Origin: CBDDFQ01 sp965227035
GTDB taxonomy: Bacteria > Pseudomonadota > Gammaproteobacteria > Burkholderiales > Burkholderiaceae_C
Direction: 5' to 3'
NCBI GenBank assembly: GCA_965227035.1
Contig: OZ245724.1
Coordinates: 1,116,001-1,180,000, forward strand
Length of the DNA stretch: 64,000 nt
Shown here piece after piece: positions 25,789 through 33,125 of the stretch (positions within the stretch are counted from its first letter, which is position 1; each line of letters opens with the position of its first letter). The translations under genes were made by a program, and so were the position numbers. The notes under the pieces were generated by a model. It was not told where the DNA came from, ran no database searches, and was given only the letters and a program-made list of their open reading frames with translations.

Positions 25789-26199
25789 TCACGACTTCGG
25801 CTCGGTAATAAAACCGATCTTCCGAACGCCTGCGCGCTGAGCTGCAGCCATTGCCGCCGCTACCTTTTCATAGCGAACCGCTTTGTCTCCACGAATATGT
25901 AGCTCCGGCTGCGGATCTTTCTTGCCGGTCTCGGCGAGCAACGATTCCATCTGCGGCTCGTCGACCTTGCTCTCGTTCCAGAAATAATCGCCCACTGCGT
26001 TGACGCTCAGATTGACTGTTTCCGGCTTGGTCAATTCAGGTTGATTTGAGGCGCGCGGCAGATCGACGCTGACCGCGTGTTTCATGACGGGCACGGTGAT
26101 GATGAAGATGATGAGCAGAACCAGCATGACGTCGACCAGCGGCGTCATGTTGATCTCGTTCATGACTTCGTCGGGTTCGTCTTGTGTACCGAAAGCCAT
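25789..26199 (-). CDS. exbD: Biopolymer transport protein ExbD
   Basis: A 136-residue component of the proton-driven motor that energises TonB. One N-terminal helix follows NEINMTPLVDVMLVLLIIFI; Asp23 within it is the conserved proton-coupling residue. A periplasmic domain follows (QPELHIRGDKAVRYEKVAAA). It lies 5 bp after exbB in the tonB-exbB-exbD order. Confidence 0.95.
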   Translation of the reverse strand: MAFGTQDEPDEVMNEINMTPLVDVMLVLLIIFIITVPVMKHAVSVDLPRASNQPELTKPETVNLSVNAVGDYFWNESKVDEPQMESLLAETGKKDPQPELHIRGDKAVRYEKVAAAMAAAQRAGVRKIGFITEPKS

Positions 26200-26204
26200 G
26201 GCGA

Positions 26205-26921
26205 TCAGCCTTTCTTGAGCGGCAGAACCGAGCCGGTGGACGGTTCGGATGAAACACGAGCGCCGGTCACGAAGTACGCGTGAAGATCGTGAGCGAAGCT
26301 ATTGAGCTTCATCAGGATGCTCTTGTTGCCGCGAACCAGCGCGTTGTAGCCGAGCACGGCAGGAATCGCGACTGCCAGACCGAGGGCGGTCATGATCAGC
26401 GATTCGCCGATCGGGCCAGCCACTTTGTCGATGGTCGATTGACCCGACATGCCGATGGCGATGAGTGCGTGATAGATACCCCAGACGGTTCCGAACAGAC
26501 CGACGAACGGAGCGGTCGATCCAACCGATGCGAGGATCGCAAGACCCGATTGCATGCGTGCCGTGAACTCGTCGATTCCGTTGCGCAGCGAGCGCGTGAT
26601 CCAGTCGCTCACGTCGAGCGAATCGTGCAGATGCGCCTTGGTGTTGCGGTGGTGGGCGGTGGCTTCACGGCCTTCCAGTGCGAGTTGGCGGAACGGGTTG
26701 TCCACATCGGCGCCCAGCTTGGTGAGGCCGGCGGCGAAATCTTCGCTGTGCCAGAAGTCTTCGGAATGACGCGCGAATTTCTTCTGACGCACGATGTCGA
26801 GCGCCTTGATGATGATGACGATCCAGGAGGCCAGAGACATCACCAGAAGAAGCACCGCGACGAACTTGGTGACGAAATCTCCCTGAGTCCAGATGCTGGC
26901 GAGACCGAATTGCGAATCCAT
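26205..26921 (-). CDS. exbB: Biopolymer transport protein ExbB
   Basis: A 238-residue MotA/TolQ/ExbB-family inner-membrane protein with three helices: VTKFVAVLLLVMSLASWIVI near the N-terminus, then ILASVGSTAPFVGLFGTVWG and LIMTALGLAVAIPAVLGYNA. It forms the proton channel with ExbD. It sits 5 bp after tonB on the same strand. It should energise both TonB-dependent receptors of this island. Confidence 0.95.
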   Translation of the reverse strand: MDSQFGLASIWTQGDFVTKFVAVLLLVMSLASWIVIIIKALDIVRQKKFARHSEDFWHSEDFAAGLTKLGADVDNPFRQLALEGREATAHHRNTKAHLHDSLDVSDWITRSLRNGIDEFTARMQSGLAILASVGSTAPFVGLFGTVWGIYHALIAIGMSGQSTIDKVAGPIGESLIMTALGLAVAIPAVLGYNALVRGNKSILMKLNSFAHDLHAYFVTGARVSSEPSTGSVLPLKKG

Positions 26922-26926
26922 TTAAA

Positions 26927-27616
26927 TTACTCCAGTACAAAATTGATCGGTACGACCACCCACATCTCTTCCGGCACGCCTGCGCGTTTGCCGGGGACGT
27001 ATTTCCACCGCATGACGGTGGACTGGGCGGCCTGATCCAGACGGTCGTATCCGCTGGACTTGAAAACGGTGGATTGCTTGGGCGTCCCGTCCGCGCTGAC
27101 CAGAACTCGCATCGTGACCAGCCCCTGTTCTCCGAGCCGTTTGCTCATGGGCGGGTAGGGTGGTTTGGGGTTCTGGAGATAGTCTGCCGTCGATGAAGGC
27201 AGATCGATCCGGGGCGGTGCGGGAGGTGCCGGCGGCGCGGCGGGCGCTTGTGCCGCCAAGGGGGCCGCCGGAGGAGCAGGGGGTTGAGGCGTCAACGTTC
27301 CGGTCGGAGCGTCTGGCGAAGGGGTGTTGTCCTGAATCGCCAGGGGCTGCGGCGGCGGAGGGGTCTTGGCAACGACCGTTTTCTGGACAGGCTTCGGTGC
27401 CTGCTTCGGCTGCGGCGGCGGTGGCTCCACCTTGGGAGTCGGCGGGTCGATCAAATCGGCGATGACTTCGACCGGGACCACGATTTCCACAACTTTCCGG
27501 AGCAGGCCACTCTGAATGGCCCACAGCGCAGCTGCGTGAAAAAGAACGACGCCGATCGCGATGCTCGCGTTTCGACTCAACCCGGCTTTAGGAGGGTGAC
27601 GAAGGGCTGAGGACAT
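26927..27616 (-). CDS. tonB: Energy transducer TonB
   Basis: A 229-residue TonB with an N-terminal membrane anchor (ASIAIGVVLFHAAALWAI), a long Pro-rich spacer (residues about 57-140, PPTPKVEPPPPQPKQAPKPV and later APAAPPAPPAPP) that spans the periplasm, and a C-terminal TonB domain (YPPMSKRLGEQGLVTMRVLV to PINFVLE). It begins the tonB-exbB-exbD operon; bfd lies 143 bp upstream and carries the Fur site. Confidence 0.94.
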   Translation of the reverse strand: MSSALRHPPKAGLSRNASIAIGVVLFHAAALWAIQSGLLRKVVEIVVPVEVIADLIDPPTPKVEPPPPQPKQAPKPVQKTVVAKTPPPPQPLAIQDNTPSPDAPTGTLTPQPPAPPAAPLAAQAPAAPPAPPAPPRIDLPSSTADYLQNPKPPYPPMSKRLGEQGLVTMRVLVSADGTPKQSTVFKSSGYDRLDQAAQSTVMRWKYVPGKRAGVPEEMWVVVPINFVLE

Positions 27617-27718
27617 GACTACACACTGCTCACGAAATGCGCATCGGACGTACCGGTGCGGCGAAATACGAAATGCGAAGAACGAGCCGATTACGAGAAA
27701 TCGACAACGTGGGCTAAG

Positions 27719-27793
27719 TTATTTTTTGAAAATCCACAGCGCGGAGACGAACACGAGGATCAGGCTGCCGCCGAGACTAGAGATGAATTCCAT
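27719..27793 (-). CDS. Possible 24-residue membrane peptide between bfd and tonB
   Basis: A short frame starts MEFISSLGG, continues through a single hydrophobic helix (SLILVFVSALWIF), and ends with two Lys and a TAA stop. GGAAAG lies upstream at a workable distance. It overlaps the 3' end of bfd by 34 bases in another frame. Its shape, with a single helix and positive C-terminus, is typical of bacterial small membrane proteins. No family is known to me; it may be a chance ORF. Confidence 0.35.
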   Translation of the reverse strand: MEFISSLGGSLILVFVSALWIFKK

Positions 27794-28005
27794 GACTTGC
27801 TTTCCAAAATGGAGGTGGCAAGCTGGATCGCGGCAACTGGGTGCGATGCGGAACATTGGGCGACGACATCGCGGGCGCAGCTTTCGCAACGTCCGCATTG
27901 AGTGGCGACACCAAGTTCCATCTGGATGTCGTCAAAGCTCATGCCCGAGTGCGCATGACGCGCAATTTCACGATCGGAGATTCGATGACATACACAGACG
28001 ATCAT
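27760..28005 (-). CDS. bfd: Bacterioferritin-associated ferredoxin
   Basis: An 81-residue [2Fe-2S] protein that reduces bacterioferritin to release stored iron. The cluster ligands Cys4 and Cys6 (MIVCVCHRIS) and Cys37 and Cys40 (QCGRCESC) are present, with a third Cys at 43. It lies upstream of tonB on the same strand, with a Fur-type palindrome 34-50 bp before its ATG. Fur control fits its role under iron limitation. The partner Bfr is at 32.5-32.9 kb. Confidence 0.92.
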   Translation of the reverse strand: MIVCVCHRISDREIARHAHSGMSFDDIQMELGVATQCGRCESCARDVVAQCSASHPVAAIQLATSILESKSWNSSLVSAAA

Positions 28006-28038
28006 TGCTTTACCTGTAACGAGCTTAGCTGGCTATGA

Positions 28039-28055
28039 ATAATGAAATTCATTAT
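28039..28055 (-). promoter_or_regulatory. Fur box of bfd (and tonB-exbBD)
   Basis: ATAATGAA-A-TTCATTAT is a perfect 8-1-8 palindrome matching 15 of 17 positions of the central Fur consensus. It lies 34-50 bp upstream of the bfd ATG. It would control bfd and, by readthrough, tonB-exbB-exbD. Confidence 0.85.
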
Positions 28056-28076
28056 AAATACGAATCTCTCGTATTT
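28056..28076 (-). promoter_or_regulatory. 21-bp inverted repeat adjoining the Fur box
   Basis: AAATACGA-ATCTC-TCGTATTT is a perfect inverted repeat with 8-bp arms, abutting the bfd Fur box. It shares 18 of 21 positions with a repeat upstream of the siderophore receptor at 32351-32371. It could be a second, more degenerate Fur site, another regulator's operator, or a weak terminator for the oxidase gene that ends at 28099. Confidence 0.5.
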
Positions 28077-28098
28077 GCAACCAATACACGCAGGCAAA

Positions 28099-29223
28099 TC
28101 AGGTGATCAGTTTGTCGCTCGTGATGTCAGCAATCGTGGCGCAGCCACAAAGGGCCATGGCCATCTCAAATTCGTCTCTTAATAGGCGCAGAACGTGAGC
28201 GACACCCACAGCGCCAGCAGAACTCAGGCCCCAGACGATCGGGCGACCGATACACACGGCGGTAGCTCCCAACGCGAGCGCCTTGAACACATCGGTTCCA
28301 CGCCGAATTCCACCGTCGACCAATACCGGGATCGCGCCGTCGACCGCTTTGACGACGCCCGGCAGCAGGTTTGACGTAGCGGGCATCGAATCGAGGGTGC
28401 GACCGCCGTGATTCGACACGATGATCGCGTCGGCGCCATGCTCGATGGAGCGCCTCGCGTCATCTGGCCGGACGACGCCTTTCAGAACGAGCGGAATTTT
28501 CAGCTTCGATTTCAGCCAGTCGACGTCGTCCCAGGTGGGCGCGCCTTTCATGATCGCGCCGAACAGCGCGCTATCGCCGCGGTCGAGCAGGGTGGTTTGC
28601 TGCGGGCGATGCTTCAGATTCACCGGACCGATGCCCGGTGGAAGCTGGAAGTTCGCGCGACGTTCGCGGTCACGAGCACCTATCGTCGGTGCATCGACCG
28701 TGAGAACGATCGCCTCGAATCCGGCGGCTTCTGCTCGCAATGCCAGATCGAGCGTGAACTCACGATCGCTCTGCGTGTACAGCTGAAACCACTTCGGTCC
28801 GCGATTCGGCTCCGACGCGATCGCGTTCGACACGTCTTCCAGCGCGACCGTCGATTGCGTGCTCAGGATCATGCCGGCGCCGAGGGCGGCGGCGGCATAG
28901 GCAGCAGCGAGTTCCCCATCGTTGTGCGCAAGACGCTGAAACGCGACTGGCGCCAGAAAAATCGGATGTGCCAGTTCGCGCCCAAATAACCTGGTTCTGG
29001 TATGCCCGCCGATCAAATTCTTCAGGATCGTGGGAAACAGCTGAATGCTCGACCAGCTTTCCAGATTCGCGCGCAAGGTGTTCTCATCGGCCGCGCCGCC
29101 GCTGAAATACGACCAGGCGTTTTGATCGAGTTTTTCTTTCGCGATGGCTTCGTGATCTGCGAGGTTGACGATGCCGTCCGGCAATTTGTCCACTGTCGGA
29201 ATCGGAAGGGACTTTGCGCTCAT
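28099..29223 (-). CDS. FMN-dependent alpha-hydroxyacid oxidase/dehydrogenase (LldD/GOX family)
   Basis: A 374-residue flavoprotein oxidising L-2-hydroxyacids such as lactate or glycolate. Family residues are present: WSYFSGGAADE (Tyr39 region), QLYTQSD, TVDAP, Lys248 in LVLKGV, and SNHGGRTLD with catalytic His272 and Arg275, then the phosphate-binding LVDGGIRRG and IGRPIVWGL. The ATG at 29223 overlaps the piuC stop (ATGA), so it is translated with piuC. No lactate permease is nearby, so classical lactate use is doubtful. The substrate is unknown. Confidence 0.85.
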   Translation of the reverse strand: MSAKSLPIPTVDKLPDGIVNLADHEAIAKEKLDQNAWSYFSGGAADENTLRANLESWSSIQLFPTILKNLIGGHTRTRLFGRELAHPIFLAPVAFQRLAHNDGELAAAYAAAALGAGMILSTQSTVALEDVSNAIASEPNRGPKWFQLYTQSDREFTLDLALRAEAAGFEAIVLTVDAPTIGARDRERRANFQLPPGIGPVNLKHRPQQTTLLDRGDSALFGAIMKGAPTWDDVDWLKSKLKIPLVLKGVVRPDDARRSIEHGADAIIVSNHGGRTLDSMPATSNLLPGVVKAVDGAIPVLVDGGIRRGTDVFKALALGATAVCIGRPIVWGLSSAGAVGVAHVLRLLRDEFEMAMALCGCATIADITSDKLIT

Positions 29224-29906
29224 GTGTCGGCCCACATGCGAAGAAGGTTGTGATACGTGCTCGTCAATCCGATGGCAGCCGAATCGGTTTCGCCGTGTGT
29301 CGATCGCAATTGCCGCAGATGTTTGTCCATATCGAATAGCAATCGTCGTTGCTCGTCGCTGCGAATCATGCTCTGCACCCAGAAGAAACTTGCGATTCGC
29401 TCGCCGCGCGTGACCGGCTCGACGCGATGAACGGTCGTGCCCGGATACACGATGAGATCGCCGGCGTCCAGCTTTACGCGCTGCGATCCGAGGGTGTCCT
29501 CTATGACGAGTTCGCCGCCGTCGTAATCGGCGGGATCGCTCAGGAACAGGGTGCAGGAAATGTCTGTGCGAACCCGTCCGGCACCGCGATTGAAATATCG
29601 CACTGCGCTGTCGACGTGATCACCGAAATAGGAAGTCTCGCCGCTGTACCGATTGAACATCGGGGGGGAGATCTGCTTGGGGAGAGCCCCCGAGAAAAAA
29701 AGAGGACTCTGCTCGAGTCCTCTCAAGACCAGCTGTTGCAGAAGCTGAGTTTCCTCGGCGGCTTCCGGCAACTGCTGATTGTTTTTAACCTTGGCGGACT
29801 GTTCGCCCGACGTTACGCGGCCATCTGTCCATGAAGCCTTCGAAAGAATCTTTCGGGCTTCATGGAGTTCGGCTGTTTTGAGAACTTGTCTGACGTGCAG
29901 GAGCAT
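29220..29906 (-). CDS. piuC: PiuC-type Fe(II)/2-oxoglutarate dioxygenase
   Basis: A 228-residue PKHD-type hydroxylase (usual length about 226). The iron triad is visible: His97 and Asp99 (FGDHVDS) and His160 (GTTVHRVEP); Arg170 likely binds 2-oxoglutarate. PiuC genes normally sit beside TonB-dependent siderophore receptors, as here (15 bp after the receptor), but the substrate is not established. The message for residues 61-71 contains a perfect terminator-like hairpin followed by T-rich codons, which may reduce expression of the downstream oxidase. Confidence 0.88.
   Translation of the reverse strand: MLLHVRQVLKTAELHEARKILSKASWTDGRVTSGEQSAKVKNNQQLPEAAEETQLLQQLVLRGLEQSPLFFSGALPKQISPPMFNRYSGETSYFGDHVDSAVRYFNRGAGRVRTDISCTLFLSDPADYDGGELVIEDTLGSQRVKLDAGDLIVYPGTTVHRVEPVTRGERIASFFWVQSMIRSDEQRRLLFDMDKHLRQLRSTHGETDSAAIGLTSTYHNLLRMWADT
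29693..29723 (-). terminator. Terminator-like hairpin inside piuC
   Basis: On the minus strand AGAGGACTC and its exact inverse form a 9-bp stem with a 5-nt loop, followed by six T and CTC. It is encoded by ordinary codons of an intact piuC frame (QSPLFFSG). It has all features of an intrinsic terminator, which is unusual inside coding DNA; translation would normally mask it. Confidence 0.55.
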
Positions 29907-29920
29907 GCGTCAGATGTTAA

Positions 29921-32209
29921 TCAAAACTTGTAGGTCGCTGTCAGCAAGGCAGTGCGCGGAGCGCCGGAGATCACGAATGCCGGATACAACTGGTCGCCGT
30001 AGAGCTTGTTGGCCAGGTTCTTGATGTTGAACTGGAGCAGCAGGTCTTCCGACATCTTGTACTCGACCAAGGCATCGATGGCTGCGTAGCCAGGCGCGTG
30101 ATTGGTCATTTGCGCAGCTCCGCTGGTTCCGGCCAACGCGTAGTTGGTCGATGCGCCGCGAACGCCCGCCGCGATTCGCAGCTTCGGATCGACCTGGTAA
30201 CCCAGCCAGGTCGCGAACGAATGCTTGGGAGTCAAGCCAACGCGTTGACCGACCGTTGCCTGCGCCGTGCTGCCAGCCTTGTCGATCTCTGCAGTGGGGG
30301 TCCATGCATACGACAAATAAACTTCGAGTTGCGAAGTGAGCTTGCCAACGACATCGAGCTCTACGCCTTGCGTATGACGAGCGCCCGAAAGCAGATACGA
30401 GTTCGACGCGAAGTCTGCATCGGTCGTGCGTTCGTTGTACTTCTCGGTGCGGAAGATCGCGCCGCGTGTCGAAAGCCTGCCGTCCATCCAGTCGAGCTTG
30501 GCGCCGACTTCGATGTTGCGGCTCTTCTCCGGCGGTGTGTTCGCGTTCGTCGCGTTGGTGTACTGGTAGGTGTCGGCCGAGGTGTTGAACGACGTGCCGT
30601 AAGACACGTGGTAAGACTGGGTCGCGGACGGTTGATAGATCAGGCCGGTGCGATAGCTGAACGGCGAATCCGACAGCGACGCATTCGGGACGGTCGCAAC
30701 CGCGCCGGCGGCGTTGTAAGTGCGTTGCTGGAAGCGGCCGCTGAAATAGTCGTAGCGGACTCCGGCAAGCACCTTCCAGCTTGGAGCGATCTGAATCACG
30801 TCTTGCAGGAATGCGCCGACTGCTTTGGCGGAATAGGCGCTGGTTTCGCGGTAGACCGGCGAGATCGCGGTGTACGCGACAGCTCCGTCGTTACCCACCG
30901 TCGTGGTGCCCTTGTTGTAGTTGGCGCCGATGCCGTTGCCAGCACCGTAACGATTTGCCTGCTCCTTCGCACCGTCGATACCGGCGATCACGTCGTTTTT
31001 GACGCCGAACCAGTCGAACTTGTTCGTGTAATCGCTCTGGAAGTAAGTGCCCTTGTATTGGTCCTTGCGCGGCGTCAGGCCCTGACGTGTGATGACCGTG
31101 TTCGGATTCAAATTCGAGATGGTCGTGCCCGTTGCGAATGCGCCTGCCGTGCTCCACTGCGAGCGATCGAAAACGCCCGTGCGAATTTGAGTCTTGAGCT
31201 GTCCGCCGTCGTCGAATCGATGCAGGTTAGAACCGCTTACGTAAGTTGCTTCGCCGGTCACGTAATCGCTGCTGGAACCGTAGTAGTTGCCGGGCTTGAT
31301 GTCGGGAACGGTACCGATCGTTCCTGCTCCGTTGCCGAGCCAGCGAAGTGCCGACATCGGTTTGTTGTCGTTGTTCAAATAGAACAGGCCGACGTTGAAT
31401 TCATCGCGTGTTCCGATGCCCCAGCTGTACGTGGGCGCGAATCCATATTTGTCGATCTTCGCGCCGCCGTTGTTCGCGGTGTTGTACATCGCGTTCATGC
31501 GCAGTGCGGCACTTTCGCCTGTGACGATGTTGAAGTCGCCTGTTGTACGGAAGTAGCCGCCGGTGCCGATGGTGCTGGAGATTTCGTTCTGATCCACCAG
31601 AAACGGCTTCTTGGAAACCTGATTCACCACGCCGCCAGTCGATCCGCGACCGAACAGCATCGAAGCCGATCCGCGCATGATTTCCACGCGGTCGTAGTTG
31701 AAAGTGTCGCGGTCGTATTGCGACGGATCGCGCATGCCGTCGATCATCAAGTCGCCGGTAGTGGCAATCGGAAACCCACGAAGGCGGATGTCCTGGTCGG
31801 TTCCGTTTTCAGTGGCCGCGAAGGTGATGCCAGCGGTGTAGTGCAGGGCGTCGCGCAGCGTGTCTAGCTTGACGTCGTCGAGCAGCTTTTCGGTCACGAC
31901 GGTGATCGATTGCGGAATGTCGCGAATGTCCTGATTGCCCTTGCCGATGGTCGTTTGCTTGGTTTGCAGCGCGTCCTTGCCCTGTTGTGCTTCAGCCTTT
32001 TCGGTCACGGTCACGGTACCCAGAGTGGTCGTGACGGGTGCGTTTTGCGCCCAGCCGCTCACTGACGCAGCCAGCAACATGGCGCCCACAGGCAGCATGG
32101 CGCTTTCGCGGGTGATCTGCGCGCGCGGTTGTGCAGCGACAACTTGAATTCGACGTGCCGCAGCGCGACGATGCTGGCGATTTTGGGAAAGGGAAGAGTG
32201 TTTTGCCAA
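29921..32209 (-). CDS. TonB-dependent siderophore receptor (Fiu/FcuA-like)
   Basis: An outer-membrane receptor of about 762 residues. The start is most likely the TTG at 32209, which has GGAGG five bases upstream; an in-frame ATG at 32356 would place an unrelated 49-residue stretch ahead. A basic N-region and hydrophobic segment (MLPVGAMLLAASVSGWAQNA) form the signal peptide. The TonB box region is near TLGTVTVTEK, the plug domain includes DIPQSITVVTEKLLDD, and the barrel ends in LLTATYKF with the terminal Phe. The ligand is probably a catecholate-type ferric siderophore by similarity of architecture; not provable here. No siderophore synthesis genes are in the window. Confidence 0.88.
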   Translation of the reverse strand: MAKHSSLSQNRQHRRAAARRIQVVAAQPRAQITRESAMLPVGAMLLAASVSGWAQNAPVTTTLGTVTVTEKAEAQQGKDALQTKQTTIGKGNQDIRDIPQSITVVTEKLLDDVKLDTLRDALHYTAGITFAATENGTDQDIRLRGFPIATTGDLMIDGMRDPSQYDRDTFNYDRVEIMRGSASMLFGRGSTGGVVNQVSKKPFLVDQNEISSTIGTGGYFRTTGDFNIVTGESAALRMNAMYNTANNGGAKIDKYGFAPTYSWGIGTRDEFNVGLFYLNNDNKPMSALRWLGNGAGTIGTVPDIKPGNYYGSSSDYVTGEATYVSGSNLHRFDDGGQLKTQIRTGVFDRSQWSTAGAFATGTTISNLNPNTVITRQGLTPRKDQYKGTYFQSDYTNKFDWFGVKNDVIAGIDGAKEQANRYGAGNGIGANYNKGTTTVGNDGAVAYTAISPVYRETSAYSAKAVGAFLQDVIQIAPSWKVLAGVRYDYFSGRFQQRTYNAAGAVATVPNASLSDSPFSYRTGLIYQPSATQSYHVSYGTSFNTSADTYQYTNATNANTPPEKSRNIEVGAKLDWMDGRLSTRGAIFRTEKYNERTTDADFASNSYLLSGARHTQGVELDVVGKLTSQLEVYLSYAWTPTAEIDKAGSTAQATVGQRVGLTPKHSFATWLGYQVDPKLRIAAGVRGASTNYALAGTSGAAQMTNHAPGYAAIDALVEYKMSEDLLLQFNIKNLANKLYGDQLYPAFVISGAPRTALLTATYKF

Positions 32210-32226
32210 GATGGCCTCCAAACAAA

Positions 32227-32249
32227 AGCCCGTCGCTTCATGACGGGCT
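32227..32249 (-). terminator. Leader hairpin with U-tract ahead of the siderophore receptor
   Basis: On the minus strand AGCCCGTC pairs with GACGGGCT across a 7-nt loop, followed by TTTTGTTTGG and then the GGAGG Shine-Dalgarno. It therefore sits in the 5' leader and looks like an attenuator or a transcription pause site for the receptor gene. Confidence 0.5.
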
Positions 32250-32350
32250 GGTCTTATTGAGGCTGGCTGTTCAACTCGTTTGCGACGTTGGAGTCGCACA
32301 AACTCGGAGAAATCTGGCTTGCCGGTAATGTTCGGATACGAGTTTAGCGT

Positions 32351-32371
32351 AAACAAGAATCTCTCTTATTT
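32351..32371 (-). promoter_or_regulatory. 21-bp inverted repeat upstream of the siderophore receptor
   Basis: AAACAAGA-ATCTC-TCTTATTT has 7 of 8 arm positions paired and matches the bfd-upstream repeat in 18 of 21 positions. It lies about 140 bp before the TTG start, near where the promoter of the leader transcript should be. It is only a partial match to Fur boxes, so either a variant Fur site or another operator is possible. Confidence 0.5.
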
Positions 32372-32409
32372 AGATTGAGTTCGCTGTTGTGTCACAACAT
32401 CACATCGGA

Positions 32410-32438
32410 CGAAAAAAAACGGACCGCAGTCCGTTTTT
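32410..32438. terminator. Terminator of bfr
   Basis: AAAAACGGAC and its exact inverse form a 10-bp stem with a 4-nt loop. On the minus strand it is followed by a run of eight T, fitting termination of bfr 28 bp after its stop. Confidence 0.85.
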
Positions 32439-32465
32439 AAGAATCGACTAATACGTTCGACGTCG

Positions 32466-32942
32466 TTATTCCAGTTCGCCCATCTGGCTTTGCAGGTAAT
32501 TCTGGATGCCAACCTTACCGATCAGATCGAGCTGGGTTTCCAGAAAATCGATGTGCTCTTCGGTGTCGTCCAGAATTCCCTGGAGCAATTCGCGCGACAC
32601 GTAGTCGCGGGCGGTTTCGCAGTAGGCAATTCCGTCTTTGATGGTCGCTTGAGCGCCTTTTTCGGATCCGAGATCGCAGGTGAGCAGCTCAGGAACGTCT
32701 TCGCCGATGTTCAGTTTGCCCAAGTCCTGCAGGTTCGGCAGGCCGTCGAGCATGAAGATGCGATCCATGAGCTTGTCGGCGTGTTTCATTTCGCCGATGG
32801 ACTCTTCGTATTCCTTCTTTGCCAGCTTATCCAGACCCCAATGCTTGAGCATTCGGTAGTGCAGGAAATATTGATTGATGGCGGTCAACTCGTTCTTGAG
32901 CTGATTTTGTAGATGTTGAATGACTTGCGGGTCGCCTTGCAT
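32466..32942 (-). CDS. bfr: Bacterioferritin
   Basis: A 158-residue 24-mer iron-storage subunit, the same length as E. coli Bfr. Ferroxidase ligands Glu18, Glu51, His54, Glu94 and His130 and the haem-binding Met52 are present. Position 127, Glu in E. coli Bfr, is Thr here (DDTEEHID), with Glu at 128 and 129; this variant may be common in relatives. The ATG is preceded by CAGGAG. It has its own terminator. Bfd at 27.8 kb is the expected electron donor for iron release. Confidence 0.95.
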   Translation of the reverse strand: MQGDPQVIQHLQNQLKNELTAINQYFLHYRMLKHWGLDKLAKKEYEESIGEMKHADKLMDRIFMLDGLPNLQDLGKLNIGEDVPELLTCDLGSEKGAQATIKDGIAYCETARDYVSRELLQGILDDTEEHIDFLETQLDLIGKVGIQNYLQSQMGELE

Positions 32943-33034
32943 TGATTTTTCTCCTGCTGCGCTGGGCTGGGTCCAGTACCAGTGTCGGTACCGGATAAGC
33001 CGGTATTGTCAGGGCCAAGTTGAGTTCAGCCAAC

Positions 33035-33084
33035 AGAAAAAACTCAAGCCCACACGCAGCCGGTCTAGTTGCGTGTGAGCTTGA
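33035..33084 (-). terminator. Terminator of ahpF
   Basis: A stem of about 15 bp with one mismatch (GCTCACACGCA pairing with TGCGTGTGGGC on the minus strand) lies 42 bp after the ahpF stop and is followed on that strand by GAGTTTTTTCTG. Confidence 0.75.
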
Positions 33085-33125
33085 TACGCTTTCGCGTTTA
33101 GGCGCTCCGGTAGCTCTTGCTTTTG

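Noticed and set aside
30098..31867. Open frame antisense to the siderophore receptor
   Set aside because: No domain, no ribosome-binding site; the receptor on the other strand explains the region.
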